Positions 11,872 to 24,167 of a stretch of 64,000 bases of DNA are shown here, one piece after another. Source of the DNA: Carposina sasakii (lineage: Eukaryota; Arthropoda; Insecta; Lepidoptera; Carposinidae); the NCBI GenBank assembly GCA_014607495.2, contig CP053148.1, forward strand, positions 15,438,001 to 15,502,000, in the 5' to 3' direction. Position 1 is the first letter of the stretch. Each line of letters starts with the position of its first letter. The notes beneath the pieces are model-generated. The model saw only the letters and a list, made by a program, of their open reading frames with translations, searched no databases and was not told where the DNA came from. Position numbers and translations under genes: made by a program.

Positions 11872-13438
11872 TGACTTTGTCTGGTTAAAATTGAAATTCA
11901 AAAGTGATATCGAAGTTTCATAAGATTAATTATGAAAATCATTTAAGAAAATCATGTACAAAGAACCAAGATATCGGTGTGCTACCTGAATACTTTATTA
12001 AGTACTTACTCGTACTTATAAGTATTCAGTAAGCTAAATTTATTATTTAACTCGACCCTCGCTGTCGGCTACATTTCACCCTTCGGAATTATCAAAATTT
12101 AACTTATTGATATTATACTTTATACTCGAGGACAGGAGCAACTACGTGGCATGTAAGTAGATGTGGGTACATGATACCGTATAGTATTTGTAGTTATAGC
12201 AATTTTTCAAAACTGGTCATGCGATTTATAACAAACATATTGTATTATTTTCAAATCGCGTTAAATTAGAGTTTTAATAATTTATGTTAGGCCAAGTGAC
12301 GTGTTTATACGGTGTATTTCTCTACAACTAGGTACTTAATACCATAGAAGAATAAGATTATAATAGAGTGCTAATGTCATACTAAGTGTCTCGATGAGCT
12401 TAATTACCCTGAGACTTGCTGGTACATCGACGTTCCTTACTATTGTCGCTAGATGACATTACTGTCCATATGTACTCAGCTCCATCTTTATATATTTTCT
12501 AAACCTAAAATTTTCACGAAAGTGACCTCTTGAAAGTTTACAAAATCATTAACTACACTGTAATACTATCAATGCATGGCTAACTAAATAAGACAATTAA
12601 TTTCGACAATCTACGCGAAGCCATAACAGCATTGCGGTACATAGTCAGATTAACAATGGCATGTATTTAACGCAGCGACTAATAAATCGGATTTAAGGTA
12701 AACTTGGAAGCAGCTAAAAAGTACAAAATAGGCATTCATAAATTGTAAAATAGAGATATCAATTTAAATTATTTTAGGTAATATTTAATAGGATTGAGAT
12801 CCGATTAACATAATATATTGTGAGACACGTGAGCTGCAAATAAAGTAAAAAATGGCATGCATGTTTAAATACTGAGCAAGCATACAGCATGCAAGCAAGC
12901 ATGTAGCATACAAGTAAAAAAATGCAGCAGGCATGGTTTCTGTCACGGCTTTGGCGCTGCGGGACTCCGGCGGTCCCACGCGCTTTTACATTGCACTCTA
13001 GGGGTAGGGCAGACAAGACTGCGTGGAGTCGAGGTAAACCGAGTCGATTTAAGTGTCTGTTTTCAAATTATTTAAACATTGCCCAGTTATTTTTGTAGAT
13101 GCCACTATGTAATAATAATAAGCCATTAACAACCATTAGATATTCCATTCGTTTTACTGTTAAATATAATTTCTAAACAGAACATAACTTTAAACACAAT
13201 AATATCTCTTTACAACGTTAGAGTAAGCCAACAACCCAAACAAGTAAAAGTTACAGATTTGAATCTCATCTAGTTAAAGATACAATGAAACACGCTATGT
13301 ATGTACCTATATATGCTTACCTCTAGATCTCTAGATAATCCACAATTCTCATAATTCAATGTCAAGATTATAAAACGCAGCAAACAAATAGAGCTATTAG
13401 TGTGGAATTGGAAATTATGAACCTAATTTATAAAAATA
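11872..13438. other. No gene recognised
   Basis: AT-rich except a GC-richer patch at about 12920-13050 (GCGCTGCGGGACTCCGGCGG). ORFs of 64 and 80 codons on the minus strand overlap it but look like by-products of base composition. Confidence 0.45.
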
Positions 13439-13951
13439 CTAGCTGTGCCCGCGACTTCGTCGGCGTGAAATAGTGAGTGACTTTCGGCAGCATTTTTAAT
13501 TTTTTTAGGCAAATGATTTTGCAAGTAAAACACGTGTACATTAAAATAAGTTATTACTTAATTCTCTGTATTTTTCTGTTCTATATTTTTATTTTCTGGG
13601 CCCTAGGCTTTTTGCCGACGTCATCATACAAAATCTTTCACTCCCTATTTTTACCCCCTTTAGGACATTTTTTTGCAAACTTTGAATGTCGTATTTATTT
13701 ATATCTAATCAAAAGCCTAAAAAATAAGTTTTAAGCTTCTAGCTTAAAAAAATGACGTAATTTTCATACAAACTTTCATCCTCTATTTCAACCCCTTACA
13801 TCCCTTTTTTGCATTAAAAAGTAGCCTATGTCCTTTCTCAGGCTTTAGACTATCTCTGTACCAAATTTCATTTAAATCAGTTCAGTAGTTTAGGCGTGAT
13901 TGCGTAACACACAGACAGAGTTACTTTCGCATTTATAATATTAAGTAAGGA
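13439..13951 (-). mobile_element. Non-autonomous Helitron-like element
   Basis: On the minus strand it starts TCCTTACTTAATATTATAAA and ends GTCGCGGGCACAGCTAG followed by T. The CTAG 3' end preceded by a GC-rich short palindrome and the TC 5' end are the Helitron hallmarks. Internal blocks (TAGCCTATGTCCT, CCAAATTTCATTTAAATCAG) are shared with the copies at 30905 and 34434. No Rep or helicase coding. Confidence 0.75.
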
Positions 13952-13974
13952 AGTAAAGATTTAAGCATTGTTTA

Positions 13975-14165
13975 GGCCAGTCAATGTTTAAATTAACAGA
14001 AATCATAACATAGTATAAAACAAAGCCTTTAGGCGCAAATTGTCAAATTACTTCCCACTGTCTGTCCCTATGTACGAGTATGCTTAAATCTTTTAAACTA
14101 TGCAATGGATTTCGATGCGGTTTTTTTAAATAAGAAGGTTTATATGTACAGCGACAATATTAAGG
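13975..14165 (+). repeat. Dispersed repeat, family I
   Basis: ATCATAACATAGTATAAAACAAAG, CTGTCTGTCCCTATGTA, ATCTTTTAAACTATGCAATGGATTTC and GATGCGGTTTTTTTAAATA, followed by GAAGGTTTATATGTA. The same sequence is found, interrupted, at 26065-26370. It is a common arthropod repeat as I remember it, class not determined. Confidence 0.55.
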
Positions 14166-14704
14166 AGATTGTAATTATGTATCAATTCCATGTTAGACCC
14201 ACTAACTTTCTTAAAATAGCCAACTCATGCGCAATTTAGCATTCATATTATACAAATCACACCCGTTTCTATTAGGTAAGCCGGTCTGACTACAACTTAA
14301 CAGTATATAGCACAATTTAAAAATATTCGAGATAAGGCAATTCAGTAAAAAGAATATAAAACACAACGGTACTGCTGTCTGTCTGTTGCAAGAGTTACCT
14401 AAACGAACATGCGATAAGCAATAAGCGGCGTACAGCCAAACGCAAGCGCAGTTGCCTTTTTATTTACTTTTTACAGCTTAACACTAAATATTTAGTTCAT
14501 GGAACATTTCTCGGAAAATAGAAAATACAGAATGTTTTACAGCTTGAGATAAACCTTTAAGAACTCTCCAGAAATACCGTTATCAGACTTTTATAACAGT
14601 AGACCTATTTTAATATAATAGGAGTTAACTTGTTTCCCAACTATATTATAAATGCAAAAGTGAGTTTTCTTCGTAGTCTTCAATTGGTTCCATGCTATTT
14701 TAAA

Positions 14705-14830
14705 AATTTGGAATGCAATAGAATAGTTCCTTTTCCTAATTTCTGAACTTTTTTCAGTGAAACAGAAAGTGTCGTCGTACACAGTAACTAGCTCCTTCAT
14801 CCATCGGAACTATACGGTGAAACGCATTTT
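14705..14830 (+). repeat. Dispersed repeat, family H
   Basis: Contains CCTAATTTCTGAACTTTTTTC, ACAGTAACTAGC and CATCGGAACTATACGGTGAAACGCA, blocks also found in order at 20733-20830 and 27340-27455, with a weaker copy near 4741-4800. Confidence 0.5.
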
Positions 14831-15995
14831 ACTACTATAGCATAGAATTTATATAAGCTATAGAGCACATCATCGCTTCGTTCTATTCTGCCTAGCGTAA
14901 GCAAAACTTTCTTCCTTTTTTATTAACAGTGAAAGGGCCTTCGATTCCCTGTTCTTAGTTACCTACGGATCGTATTGTTAATCAGACTAGATGAAATTAT
15001 GTCTATATTCAGTGACAACGCTCAAAATAAGGCACGACAAATAGAAGCTCAAATATATGTCTGGGCGTTTTTATTGACAGAAATTTTTAGGTAAGTACGA
15101 GCGAAGTCAAGCTTGATGGTAACTTCATCAGATTCAAGTTAAAAAATCTGGTCTAACGCAGTATAGATTGACTAGTGCCACTTTTTATAAACATTTCACT
15201 ATGAAACCCCGCGTCTACCTACAATCACGTCACTGAAATTAGATTATAAGCGCGCTCAATAGCTTGCTAAATATAACGCTATGATCAAAAAAATTGATAG
15301 GATTTGGATTTAAGTAAAATTATATCAAAGTCGTCGTAACAAACCTAACAAACTATTGTACCTATGTATGTATGTATACAATGTATACACTATTGGATGA
15401 AATTAAATATAATTAAACAATATTTCTCGCATCATGGTATATGGCGTTTCACAAATTCGAGTTATATCAAACACCTATGTGTTTGCAACAGTATCTACCT
15501 AATGACCTGTATTATTATAAAACTTTGCAACGATCATTACTCATACGTTCACCTAAACCTGCCCTAGAATGGTCGGTTTTTTTCTACTTAGTTGCGTATT
15601 TAACCGCTGACTCTGGTGAATCTCCAATTCTCTATAGCTTACGTAAGAAAAGAACTTAAACTTATGATAGTACTCCTTGAACTTATGAACGTATATAATA
15701 GATATCAAACTATGTCAATTTTATGCTTATTATTTATTGTACATACTTGAATAAAATTAGGTGTTTAACTTTCAATATACAAGAGAGATGTACAATGCAA
15801 TTCTTATTTTTTACAGATATGCTCTGCAACTACTTTGGGAAATTAAACCTTTAACATAATTACTTCAGCCATGAAAGTCCTCTGGTGAGCATAGGCCTCT
15901 TGCAAAAGCTATTAAGTTAAACGGTTTTTAATAAATTTGGATATGTAGTAAAATAATCATCGTGGAGTAAAATAAGTCAAATGAAGGTATTTTAT
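14831..15995. other. No gene recognised
   Basis: AT-rich. A weak RTE-tail-like motif (ACTTCAGCC...ATAGGCCTC) lies near 15863-15903. Nothing else. Confidence 0.45.
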
Positions 15996-16235
15996 TTCTT
16001 CTTCTTCACCCTATAGGCCTCCCCCAGGGCACGCCACAAGGCTACTGCCACAGGGGGAGTTTTGCCCATAGTCACCACGCTGGGCAGGCGGGTTGGTGAC
16101 CGCAGTGTGATTTTCGGACTATGCTGTCAGTATGGGAGGCGCTGCTGCCCACCACCCGGAAACCCTTAATCGCCTTGTACTATACCCACGGGTAGGCAGG
16201 GGTGACACAAACTCTACTCTGCCGGCACCACGCGG
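15996..16235 (-). mobile_element. RTE-tailed short element
   Basis: Same family and orientation as the copies near 8.6 and 30.2 kb. It begins with TTCTTCTTCTTC and lacks about 25 bp of the tail-adjacent block, then runs colinearly to the CACCACGCGG end. Flanks share only a short TATTTT, so target duplication is doubtful. Confidence 0.7.
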
Positions 16236-16551
16236 CAATATTTTGTTTAGTGGCCTAGATATCAACAGTTTCAAATAATAAAAAAACTGTATAAAATAGT
16301 ATCTACGTAGACTGTTTCCATGAAAACTAAGAATTGTAAATGGCTTCTGAAATAAAATACAATAACTTTACCTTGACGTTGAGACACTTTTATAAAAGAT
16401 CAGCATCACGATGATTATCTAAGAGTTTGGTTACAATGTCAACGGCGCTAATAAAATAACCTATAGGCGGTCGTTCGTGCGGCATTGCTAATTGCGCAGT
16501 CATTGGAATTGTTGTAAAACAATATAAAACAAGGCTTATGCATTAGAGATA

Positions 16552-16742
16552 GGCCCCCTTACTACCTAACTAGCGAAAGCAGAGCGACAGCGAAAATTGT
16601 ACAAAAATCGCTGATTGCTTGTCAAATTCGTATTACGTTAAATGAATTTCAAAGGAACTTTGACAGTTCCAGGAGAATAGTGTACAATTTTCGCTATCGC
16701 ATCGCTTTGGCTTTGCTATTGCAAATCAGGTAATCAGAGGGG
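16552..16742. mobile_element. MITE family E, complete
   Basis: 191 bp. Ends GGCCCCCTTACTACCTAACTAGC and an inverse near GCAAATCAGGTAATCAGAGG; inside, GCGACAGCGAAAATTGTACA is mirrored by TGTACAATTTTCGCTATCGC. Arms are about 55 bp with mismatches. Confidence 0.7.
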
Positions 16743-17129
16743 TAAGCACTAACCTCTCGATAGTCGGTAACCCTAGCGTCAAACTGTCAAATCACATAGA
16801 TTTTGCTAGCGAGTCGCTAGCGTTACGCCGCGTAAAAAGGTTCGTGCTTACTCTAAGGAGGTAAACCCTAGCGCCGCGCTGGCAAGCAGCAGCGGCGAAT
16901 TCACCGAAATTGTATCATCAGTGCTCGCTCTTGGCCGCTTGGTATGATATAAGTTTGAGTTAACCGATTAATGAAAGTTATAATGGGCATAAGATAGCTG
17001 CACCTTATAAAATCTAAATAAATTTCAACATTTTGACTTTTGTCCTCATGTGTAACCAGAATTGCAGGTCACACTATAAGTTTATACTTTCAACTTCAGT
17101 TCTCCACTGTTCTGAAATTAGCGACAAGA

Positions 17130-17641
17130 ACAAAGTATACGTATACAGGGTGTAGGTGACAGCCAGGCAAATACTGAAATGCTGAACAAGTACCATTCTG
17201 CTGAGTTATACGACAGTGTTATAACTCGCAGGAAATTAATTTTTGGGTCGATTATCAGTAATCTTTGCTCTCCGCGCCAATTGTATTGGACGATCTTGTG
17301 ACTAATTAAATGGACTTATTGGTTATTCTGTGACACATTGCTGTTTTTTGGATCACTTGTGACTCTCTATTAGGGTTGATCAGGTTTTTGAACTTTTTTT
17401 AAGGGGAAACTTTTTTTGAATATATTTTTTCATTTCAAATTTTATTTTTAAATGATTATCTAAGACCTAAATAAACGAACTTAACTATTTTTTCCTGAAA
17501 ATATAAAAAAAAGTCGGAAAATTTTGGAATTTTTCTGCGAAAATTTTCTGTATTTTTCACCTCAGAATCATAGTCTGAAGTCATGGTATAAATATTTGCC
17601 TGGCTGTCACAAACACCCTGTATACGCACTCGTACTTTGTA
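17130..17641. mobile_element. TIR MITE (GTATACAGGGTGT / GACAGCCAGGCAAATA)
   Basis: Ends GTATACAGGGTGTAGGTGAC and its inverse TGTCACAAACACCCTGTATAC, each with GCCAGGCAAATA inside; 31 of 33 bp pair, and the match extends outward to ACAAAGTA on both sides. Length about 510 bp. The interior is AT-rich without an ORF. Confidence 0.75.
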
Positions 17642-18590
17642 CACGTGTCATTGTATTTATACGCATCATTCTTGAATGTCATTGAGATGTCCTGTGTCCT
17701 ACTCAAATACACTAAATAGGCTCGCGATTACCTAAATTCGTGGCTGTCTTGACTTCTTAAGAGCAAGGTCAGCATCGGAAATAGAGCGAGCTTCCAAAAC
17801 TGAACAATACTATTCAAGTTGTCAAATATAAAACTAATAATATAAGTTCTTTAAATAGATTTGCCTAGAATCAAACTAATGCTTGATTAGATAATACTTC
17901 GCTTAGTAATATTTTATTTCATCTGTTCCCTGCGACTCTGGTATTCTATCTTCACCGCAAATTTCGCAATCCGATGTTCAGCTGATTGATGAGGAGTATG
18001 CACCTAGGTACTTCATAACAATGGTAAGGAATAAAACAGTCAAATGAAAACTCGAAATATACCAAAACTCTTGCATAAAAAATTTACGAGTCTCTCACAC
18101 AATTCCATAGAATCAAATAACCTTATTCGACTAGAACATATAGCAATTAGAAACAATTGGCATCGATGGTATCTACAAGCGAGGCCGAGCACATAAATAT
18201 ACCGGCCGTTATCTGACCACACGTAATCCAATCGGTAAAAAACAATGGCTCTGTGGTATTATCTGGCCAACATATACGTACAGCACGAATCGGTCGCCAG
18301 AAGACGGAACTCTGTAGGCGTAGAGTTCTGCGCACTCACCTGATCTGCCACCCAACTCAGGTAAAACAAGCTGTAACTATGCTGTTGAGGAAGTTTTTTT
18401 GACTTTTCAAATATTTATTGTGTTCATCACACTTGACACAATTAATCTATTTTTTAATTAATTTATATCACACATCATTTAACACATAATTATATCTTTC
18501 ACATAGGTATATTATAAACTTCTATAAGTATATTTAACAGTATCATCTATTGGAAACCTCTAGGGTTTATTTATAATATATAATATAATG
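17642..18590. other. No gene firmly recognised
   Basis: AT-rich, with a possible minus-strand micro-exon at 18337-18381 bounded by AACAG and a GTGAGT donor; not accepted as a gene. Confidence 0.4.
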
Positions 18591-18609
18591 AGTTGCGGGC
18601 GTCCACTAG
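18591..18609 (+). repeat. Helitron-like 3'-end fragment
   Basis: Only the terminal GTTGCGGGCGTCCACTAG of the family remains, followed by T, after an AT-rich stretch. It is an orphan 3' end of about 19 bp. Confidence 0.45.
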
Positions 18610-18914
18610 TCTCAATCTATAACCCTATTATAAATATACCTATTTAAAACATTATGGCTGTACTGCACTGCATCACTAAATAAAAACTTTAAAACAGGCC
18701 CTTTAGTATTGTAGAAAGAATCGAGAAATTACATTTGATTGCGGACGGTCGTGAGAATCCCAACGATTATGGAAGTCAGGTATTTCAATATGACAGTCGC
18801 AACTAGGTGTCTTGCAAAGAGCTGGATACAACAAACAACGTTAACTCTGTATCATGACATGTTAATTTTCTTTTCTTTTGCCCCACATGATTGGGTAGGG
18901 TACCCACTTATTAT

Positions 18915-18950
18915 AATCTGTAGCAAACATATGTATGTTTGCTACAGATT
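18915..18950. repeat. Perfect 17-bp inverted repeat with 2-bp centre
   Basis: AATCTGTAGCAAACATA, TG, TATGTTTGCTACAGATT. Every base of the arms pairs. Too short for a miRNA precursor; likely a cruciform-prone palindrome. Confidence 0.85.
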
Positions 18951-19227
18951 CCCGCGCCTACAGCCTACAAAGCATGATATGTAATCTACCGGTTTCAAGA
19001 AACACGTAACAAGCCATAAAAATACCAATTTACTAGATCCATGAGCGCATGGCATACTCTATCTAATTCAGTTAAGTAATCATAGTTAAGCACTTTTACG
19101 AGTATGATACTCGTATTGAATAGCGAAGAATGTATTTTCCTATTTACTAGGAAAGGACAGATAGATATGTCATTATTATTGAAAGTAGGTACATACCTCA
19201 ATTAGATAAAAAGTGTGCATGTACCAG

Positions 19228-19319
19228 CTGTATACCCGAAATGGGGTAGCCAGAACTGCAGGACAATAAAGGGAATCCCACATTGCTAGCAGAGAGAATG
19301 TCCGAGTTTTGCAGTCGAC
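19228..19319 (+). repeat. Family P repeat, left part of a split copy
   Basis: Carries the CCCGAAATGGGGTAGCCAGAA head and the block up to TTGCAGTCGAC. The copy is interrupted at 19319 by the TIR element 19320-19750 and resumes at 19751 with GCAGTTGACTCTTACGACAT. Confidence 0.65.
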
Positions 19320-19750
19320 CACGGAGAAGAAATAAAAGAGGAGTAGCGGCTAAGTATATTTTCATACAAAAATAGTGTGCCGCGGAGCGAGGGTGAAGTA
19401 TGGAACGAGGGGAGTATTGAACACTGTAGCCCTGCCCATATACATAGAAACCACCTTGTAGTGACTAGTCAAACTACTTGCTCATTATCAATATGGTTCA
19501 AGATTGTTTTACTAGTGCAATTACTCATCATTAGATGGCAATATTATACTATGTTTTAGTGATAAAGTACCCTGATAAAACGCTAGTGTCTTTGTAATTT
19601 TAATACGGTTACATTTCGGAGCACATGCGTGTGGTTACAGCTACTGCGTTACACTGGCGCTGAAGCTCCGCCCCTATCATGACGTCATGGCCTCACGATT
19701 GTCACACGACTCACTTCGTAGTCCCATCTCCTCTTTTATACCTTCTTCAT
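19320..19750. mobile_element. TIR element nested in a family P repeat
   Basis: A 431-bp insert whose ends are inverted: GAAGAAATAAAAGAGGAG on the left and CTCCTCTTTTATACCTTCTTC on the right. Flanks GCAGTCGAC (19311-19319) and GCAGTTGAC (19751-19759) look like a 9-bp (or 8-bp) target duplication with one mismatch. It holds a palindromic CRE-type site ATGACGTCAT at 19679-19688. No transposase. Confidence 0.6.
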
Positions 19751-19830
19751 GCAGTTGACTCTTACGACATGCACAGAAGGAGCTTCAGGATAGCCAATAG
19801 CTTGTATTCAGGATACCATCGACAAACACA
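19751..19830 (+). repeat. Family P repeat, right part of a split copy
   Basis: Begins GCAGTTGACTCTTACGACAT and continues GCACAGAAGGAG, the end block of family P. Together with 19228-19319 it makes one copy. Confidence 0.65.
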
Positions 19831-20369
19831 TTGGCGAAACTAAGATTTATTAATTTAGTTTATTACACGCCTATCGCATAAGTACATAAGGAGCTTTCAG
19901 GCTAACTGGTGAAAAGTGGGTGTGTAATTTTGCACACTTCTATCCAACCTATATGCGGGATAATGAGCGTGACTGACTGAATTTTTTTTTTTGTGAGCGT
20001 TATATGTAACGTATATATTTATTTTAATTTAGAAACGGATACAAACTCAAAGCCGGCCGCAAGTGAGTATTAAGAATTCCACTTTGTGAATGTAGACTGA
20101 GCGGGCCGGCGGTTCTGGACAACCTTGTGAAGGATAAATAACCACTTGAACACAATGTGTTTCATTGTTATTGTCAGTGAATTACCACATAGATCTAGCT
20201 ACTTGCTTGACGAATTTACGTTTAGCAAATTATTTGTATGAGGTTCAAAGTTTTTTAAGTCAAAGTCAGGTTTTGTACGAAGTAACATGTTGCGCTAAGT
20301 AACCTAAATTTGGGAGATCGCTGAGCCTGTGATGGTATTTTGATTTTCATGGTTTGGAATGGTCTTCAA

Positions 20370-20480
20370 ATATGTTCCCTTAATGGGGTAGCCAGAACTC
20401 TAAAATCACAAAGAATATCCCACAGCCACGTTTAGCGTATAGATGTAACCCTGATATCGTTTAATCAGTGATAAAACGCT
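20370..20480 (+). repeat. Family P repeat, partial
   Basis: Head block only: AATGGGGTAGCCAGAACT, then ATCACAAAGAATATCCCACA and TTAGCGTATAGATGTAA, diverging afterwards. Confidence 0.5.
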
Positions 20481-20732
20481 AGCTTATAACCTAAGTTGAT
20501 GCCCGAATTCAACTCTTGCGACATATGGTTGGGAAAAATAACAAGAAAGAATTAACGATGTACCACTCAAAAGCTTTCAGGATAAAGCCCAGAGCTGCAA
20601 AACATTTGGAACTTAGCTGTTGCATTATCACCAACATAAAGAGGAATCAAAAGAAATCGACCTCGTCCATGTGTCACGGTCGGACGGGTAGGCGTTGATT
20701 GACAGCTACAAACAGTCTAGAGTTTCTTACAA

Positions 20733-20830
20733 TAACTCTCCTATGCCTGATTTCGTTACTAACATTTTTTCGGTACAAACATAGCAACTAGCGCCATCAT
20801 TCAAAGGAACTATTTGGTGAAAAGCACCCA
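20733..20830 (+). repeat. Dispersed repeat, family H
   Basis: CCTATGCCTGATTTCGTTACTAACATTTTTTC, then CATAGCAACTAGCGCCATCATTC and GGAACTATTTGGTGAAAAGCA. Same order as the 27.4-kb copy. Confidence 0.5.
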
Positions 20831-23800
20831 ACACCACCGCCGTATTCACCAAACTTCGAATCATAAGCACCCGAAATCATGGAGAAGATAAAAAGCTCTG
20901 AAAACCTTGAGGCTTAGTGTTACTTATACCTACCTAGTTGTATAGTGCATATTACAAGCGACAGTCAAGATCACTAATAATTAGTTAGCGAGACTTACCT
21001 CGAATGGAAAGGAGTTTAGCACGTTCGTTAAATCAAATGACGAAGTCTAACCGCTAATCATTGTACCTGATGGTGGAAAAGATTCGATATTCGATAACTA
21101 GTGAATTCGCTGTCGCTCTTATAATTACCAGTCTACTTATTCGTAAACAGTATTGGCACGGGCCAGTGATTGGTTCACACTGCGCCTTATGGGCTACTTG
21201 GACGGTCACAATTATGGAATGTAGCCACATTGGAAATAATCCTGAAACGATTTCATGGATTGTACTTACTATAAAATATACCAAGCAAAATTGAATCCAG
21301 TGTATGAATACCTATGATAAAAACAAGATTTTGCCATATTACTTGAAAAATAAACACAATCAAATATTCTTATAGTCACTCGTACGAGTATAACGCACTA
21401 GTTTTGGATGTTTTGATGGTTTGAGTCTTAGGGGTGTGAATGTTGATAACCTATCTGAAGGATAAAGTTAATGCTGTCTCATTCCTCATCCACTTTTAGT
21501 CATTGTTAATTGGAATACTCGGTCTTAACACTAGTTACATCACAGCAAAAGTGACTTTAGACCCAACATGCGAAGATAACTCAACTATGCCCCCACGATT
21601 AATTACGATGCAACTTCTAACAGAAAAGTCGGAACACAAAATGCTTTTATAGATCCAGTTCCTACTAGCCTACTGACCGTATTCAATATGCATTGTCTAC
21701 CTGCTGCCGCCTGTGCAGCGACGTCCACGCAATCTGGTGCAAAAAACATCGCGCTGCACGCAGCTGAGCATGCGCTCTTTGGCGCGTAACCGAGAGAAAT
21801 ACATCGGCAAACTCGAGCGAGATCTATAATTTACTTAACAAGTGCCATCACTTACAATTACATTGGTAGCCAATAAGTTAACAACACGGCAATCACTGAA
21901 GAATTCTCAATCCAGACTTCCATGTGAATTCATCTCGCTCTGATTGTCAAACACAGCTACCAATATAGATGAGAGCGTTACGTAAGCCGCCGGTCACAAT
22001 GTCAATTTATTTGAGTCACATTCATCGTATCTGCGAGCGAAGCCAATTGTAAAAGCCTAGATAATCTGATGTATGAAGGTCGAACTTTTGAAACGTACCC
22101 TCGAGCAGTTTGAAAGCCGACTAACATAACATATGCATATAATTGTGACCTAACTGAAGCTAATGATATTATTATTTTGCAATAATATTTAACTATATAA
22201 TAGGCTGAAAATTTAACAATATGATTTTAGCGTCAGTCGTGTCAGGAGGTGTCGAAATCGCCTTTCCTCTGTGAGTGCTTGAGAAAATTATGTTGAACAC
22301 GTTTAGGGGTTTCAACAGCTCGCCACTTGAGCTAGACGTTATATAGGATTATGCACCGACTATTAATCATGCCAATTGTGAAATCCCAATAGATTATCTG
22401 GCGTCAATATTACATATTATAATTATAAATATGTATATCACACTAAAACATTTTTGCAATATGCATGAAGTTATTATCGCAGATTACAACTATTAAGCCA
22501 AATATCTAGGGAACGTTTCATCAAGATCAATTGGGGTACGTACGTATTAACATTTGAAGATATATTTATACCTTTAGCTACAAGCTATATTATTCATCAA
22601 ATTTATTCTATAAATAATATAGACTTCCCTTGTAAAACATTATTTGGTTTCCAACTGCATTATTTTGTACATATTGATTTTGAAACAGTTATAATTAAAT
22701 AAAATAGTTGATGTTTTGTTTAATGGTTCTTTAATCCAAATAGGCTTCTAGATTTTTGTGCCGTTGATTAAAAATTAAAGTAAAGTCTTATTACGTATTA
22801 CCCACTTAAAATTACGTTCCATAGTCGACTCTTACAATATGGACGGATGGAGATGCAATTGATATATTTTAGTCAAGCGTCGCATCAACACATAATACCT
22901 AGGCCAAATTAACTATGACTTATAAACCATCAAGACACATTATAATATTGTAATATAGCAGATAATAATAATATTAAATCTAGGACAACGCATCTGGTGC
23001 AAGTCAGTCTGAAAGTGCATAATGCTTCCATGAATTATGGTCGAGTTTCGATCACCATAGCCACCGGTATATATAGATAGGTATATAATTTAGTTGACCG
23101 GAACTAGTACAACTTGAATGGCAGCCAGTGACAGATCTTACTTATTAATTATTTCTAAGATGACCTTGCCTAAAGTTGAATTTAAATGATACAGCCCCGA
23201 ATGAGAACGATCAGTAAAAGGTTTAGCGATTATGTTAAGATAATTATATGTGTGTTTTGATATGTATGACACATTCTAAATATTACAAATATAGATTTAA
23301 AGAGTTCTACATGAACTCATGCTGTGCCGGTTATATTATTAATTGGCCTTTGGCTATCGCCAATTTCAATATTAGTAAGGTAAGTGATATTGTATAAAAA
23401 AATTATTGAAAATTAAAATCTGGAATATATAAAGAACTGTCGATTTTGAAATTGGGTACCAAAAGATTTTATCAGTGATTTTGAATAATTATTTATTTTG
23501 ATTAGTCCGAATTTAGATATTTTTTAAGCTAAGCACTGTCTTTTAGCAGATATTCCACATTTTGCTGTCAAATTTAAATTTTAAATGTCTCTAATTTTAG
23601 ACATGGTTTTGTTATAATCGAGGACTAGCAAACAACCCTTATCTCTATTTACTAGTTATCTGCGTAGTTTCTTATATCGCCCTATCTATTACATTTTACT
23701 TTAGCTAGCTCATTGGTCAACACTTAATAGTCCATTTAATTAAAACGTCTGATCCTACTAAAAGCGATATAGCACAGGCTTGCGCAAAGTGTCGAATGTA

Positions 23801-23983
23801 GGGGGACAGTTCTAGAAATCACCATAAGAAGACTTCCGTGCCAGACTTAGTTACACAACGGCACAGACTAACATGGTATACTCGCTCCACTGATTGATGG
23901 AAACCTACTTGAATTGTGAATATTGGAGAATTCCATGGTTTACGCTAAATCTCGCTTTGGGAAGCCCTTTTTGGAAAATTTAG
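20831..23983. other. No gene recognised
   Basis: Three kilobases of AT-rich DNA with one family P fragment (22815-22905) and a GC-richer patch near 21700-21790. Overlapping ORFs at 21054-21294 on both strands are antiparallel shadows with no known motif. Confidence 0.45.
22815..22905 (+). repeat. Family P repeat, end block only
   Basis: AGTCGACTCTTACAATATGG, GATGGAGATGCAATTGATAT and CGCATCAACACA match the last 90 bp of the copy at 1240-1452. Confidence 0.5.
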
Positions 23984-24021
23984 TTGAATTCTGAACTCCT
24001 ATTGTGGAGTTCAGAATTCAA
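23984..24021. repeat. Perfect 16-bp hairpin
   Basis: TTGAATTCTGAACTCC, a six-base loop TATTGT, then GGAGTTCAGAATTCAA. All 16 pairs are Watson-Crick. No run of T follows that would suggest a terminator. Probably a small foldback or the scar of one. Confidence 0.8.
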
Positions 24022-24167
24022 ACAATTTGTTTTTTCATTCTATTTCCATTATTCTGAAGACAGTAGTAGTGGGTAATGTCTGGAAATGTCTGGTTCCGCA
24101 CCAGACATTTCCTACTAACTAGTCTAGAGGCTAGAGTGATAATAAAATCGATCTCAGTAGGTACTAT

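Noticed and set aside
12774..13016. Minus-strand ORFs over the GC-richer patch near 12.95 kb
   Set aside because: Two frames are open at once and neither begins in a good context; the hydrophobic part comes from AT-rich sequence.
18337..18381. Possible 42-bp minus-strand micro-exon (HSYSLFYLSWVADQ) between CAACAG and GTGAGT
   Set aside because: Short sites of this kind occur by chance; its phase would create an early stop if joined to the 41-kb exon.
18915..18950. microRNA precursor
   Set aside because: Arms of 17 bp with a two-base loop are too short for Drosha and Dicer processing.
21054..21294. Overlapping 76- and 77-codon ORFs on opposite strands
   Set aside because: No motif, no splice context; antiparallel open frames in the same place usually reflect composition.
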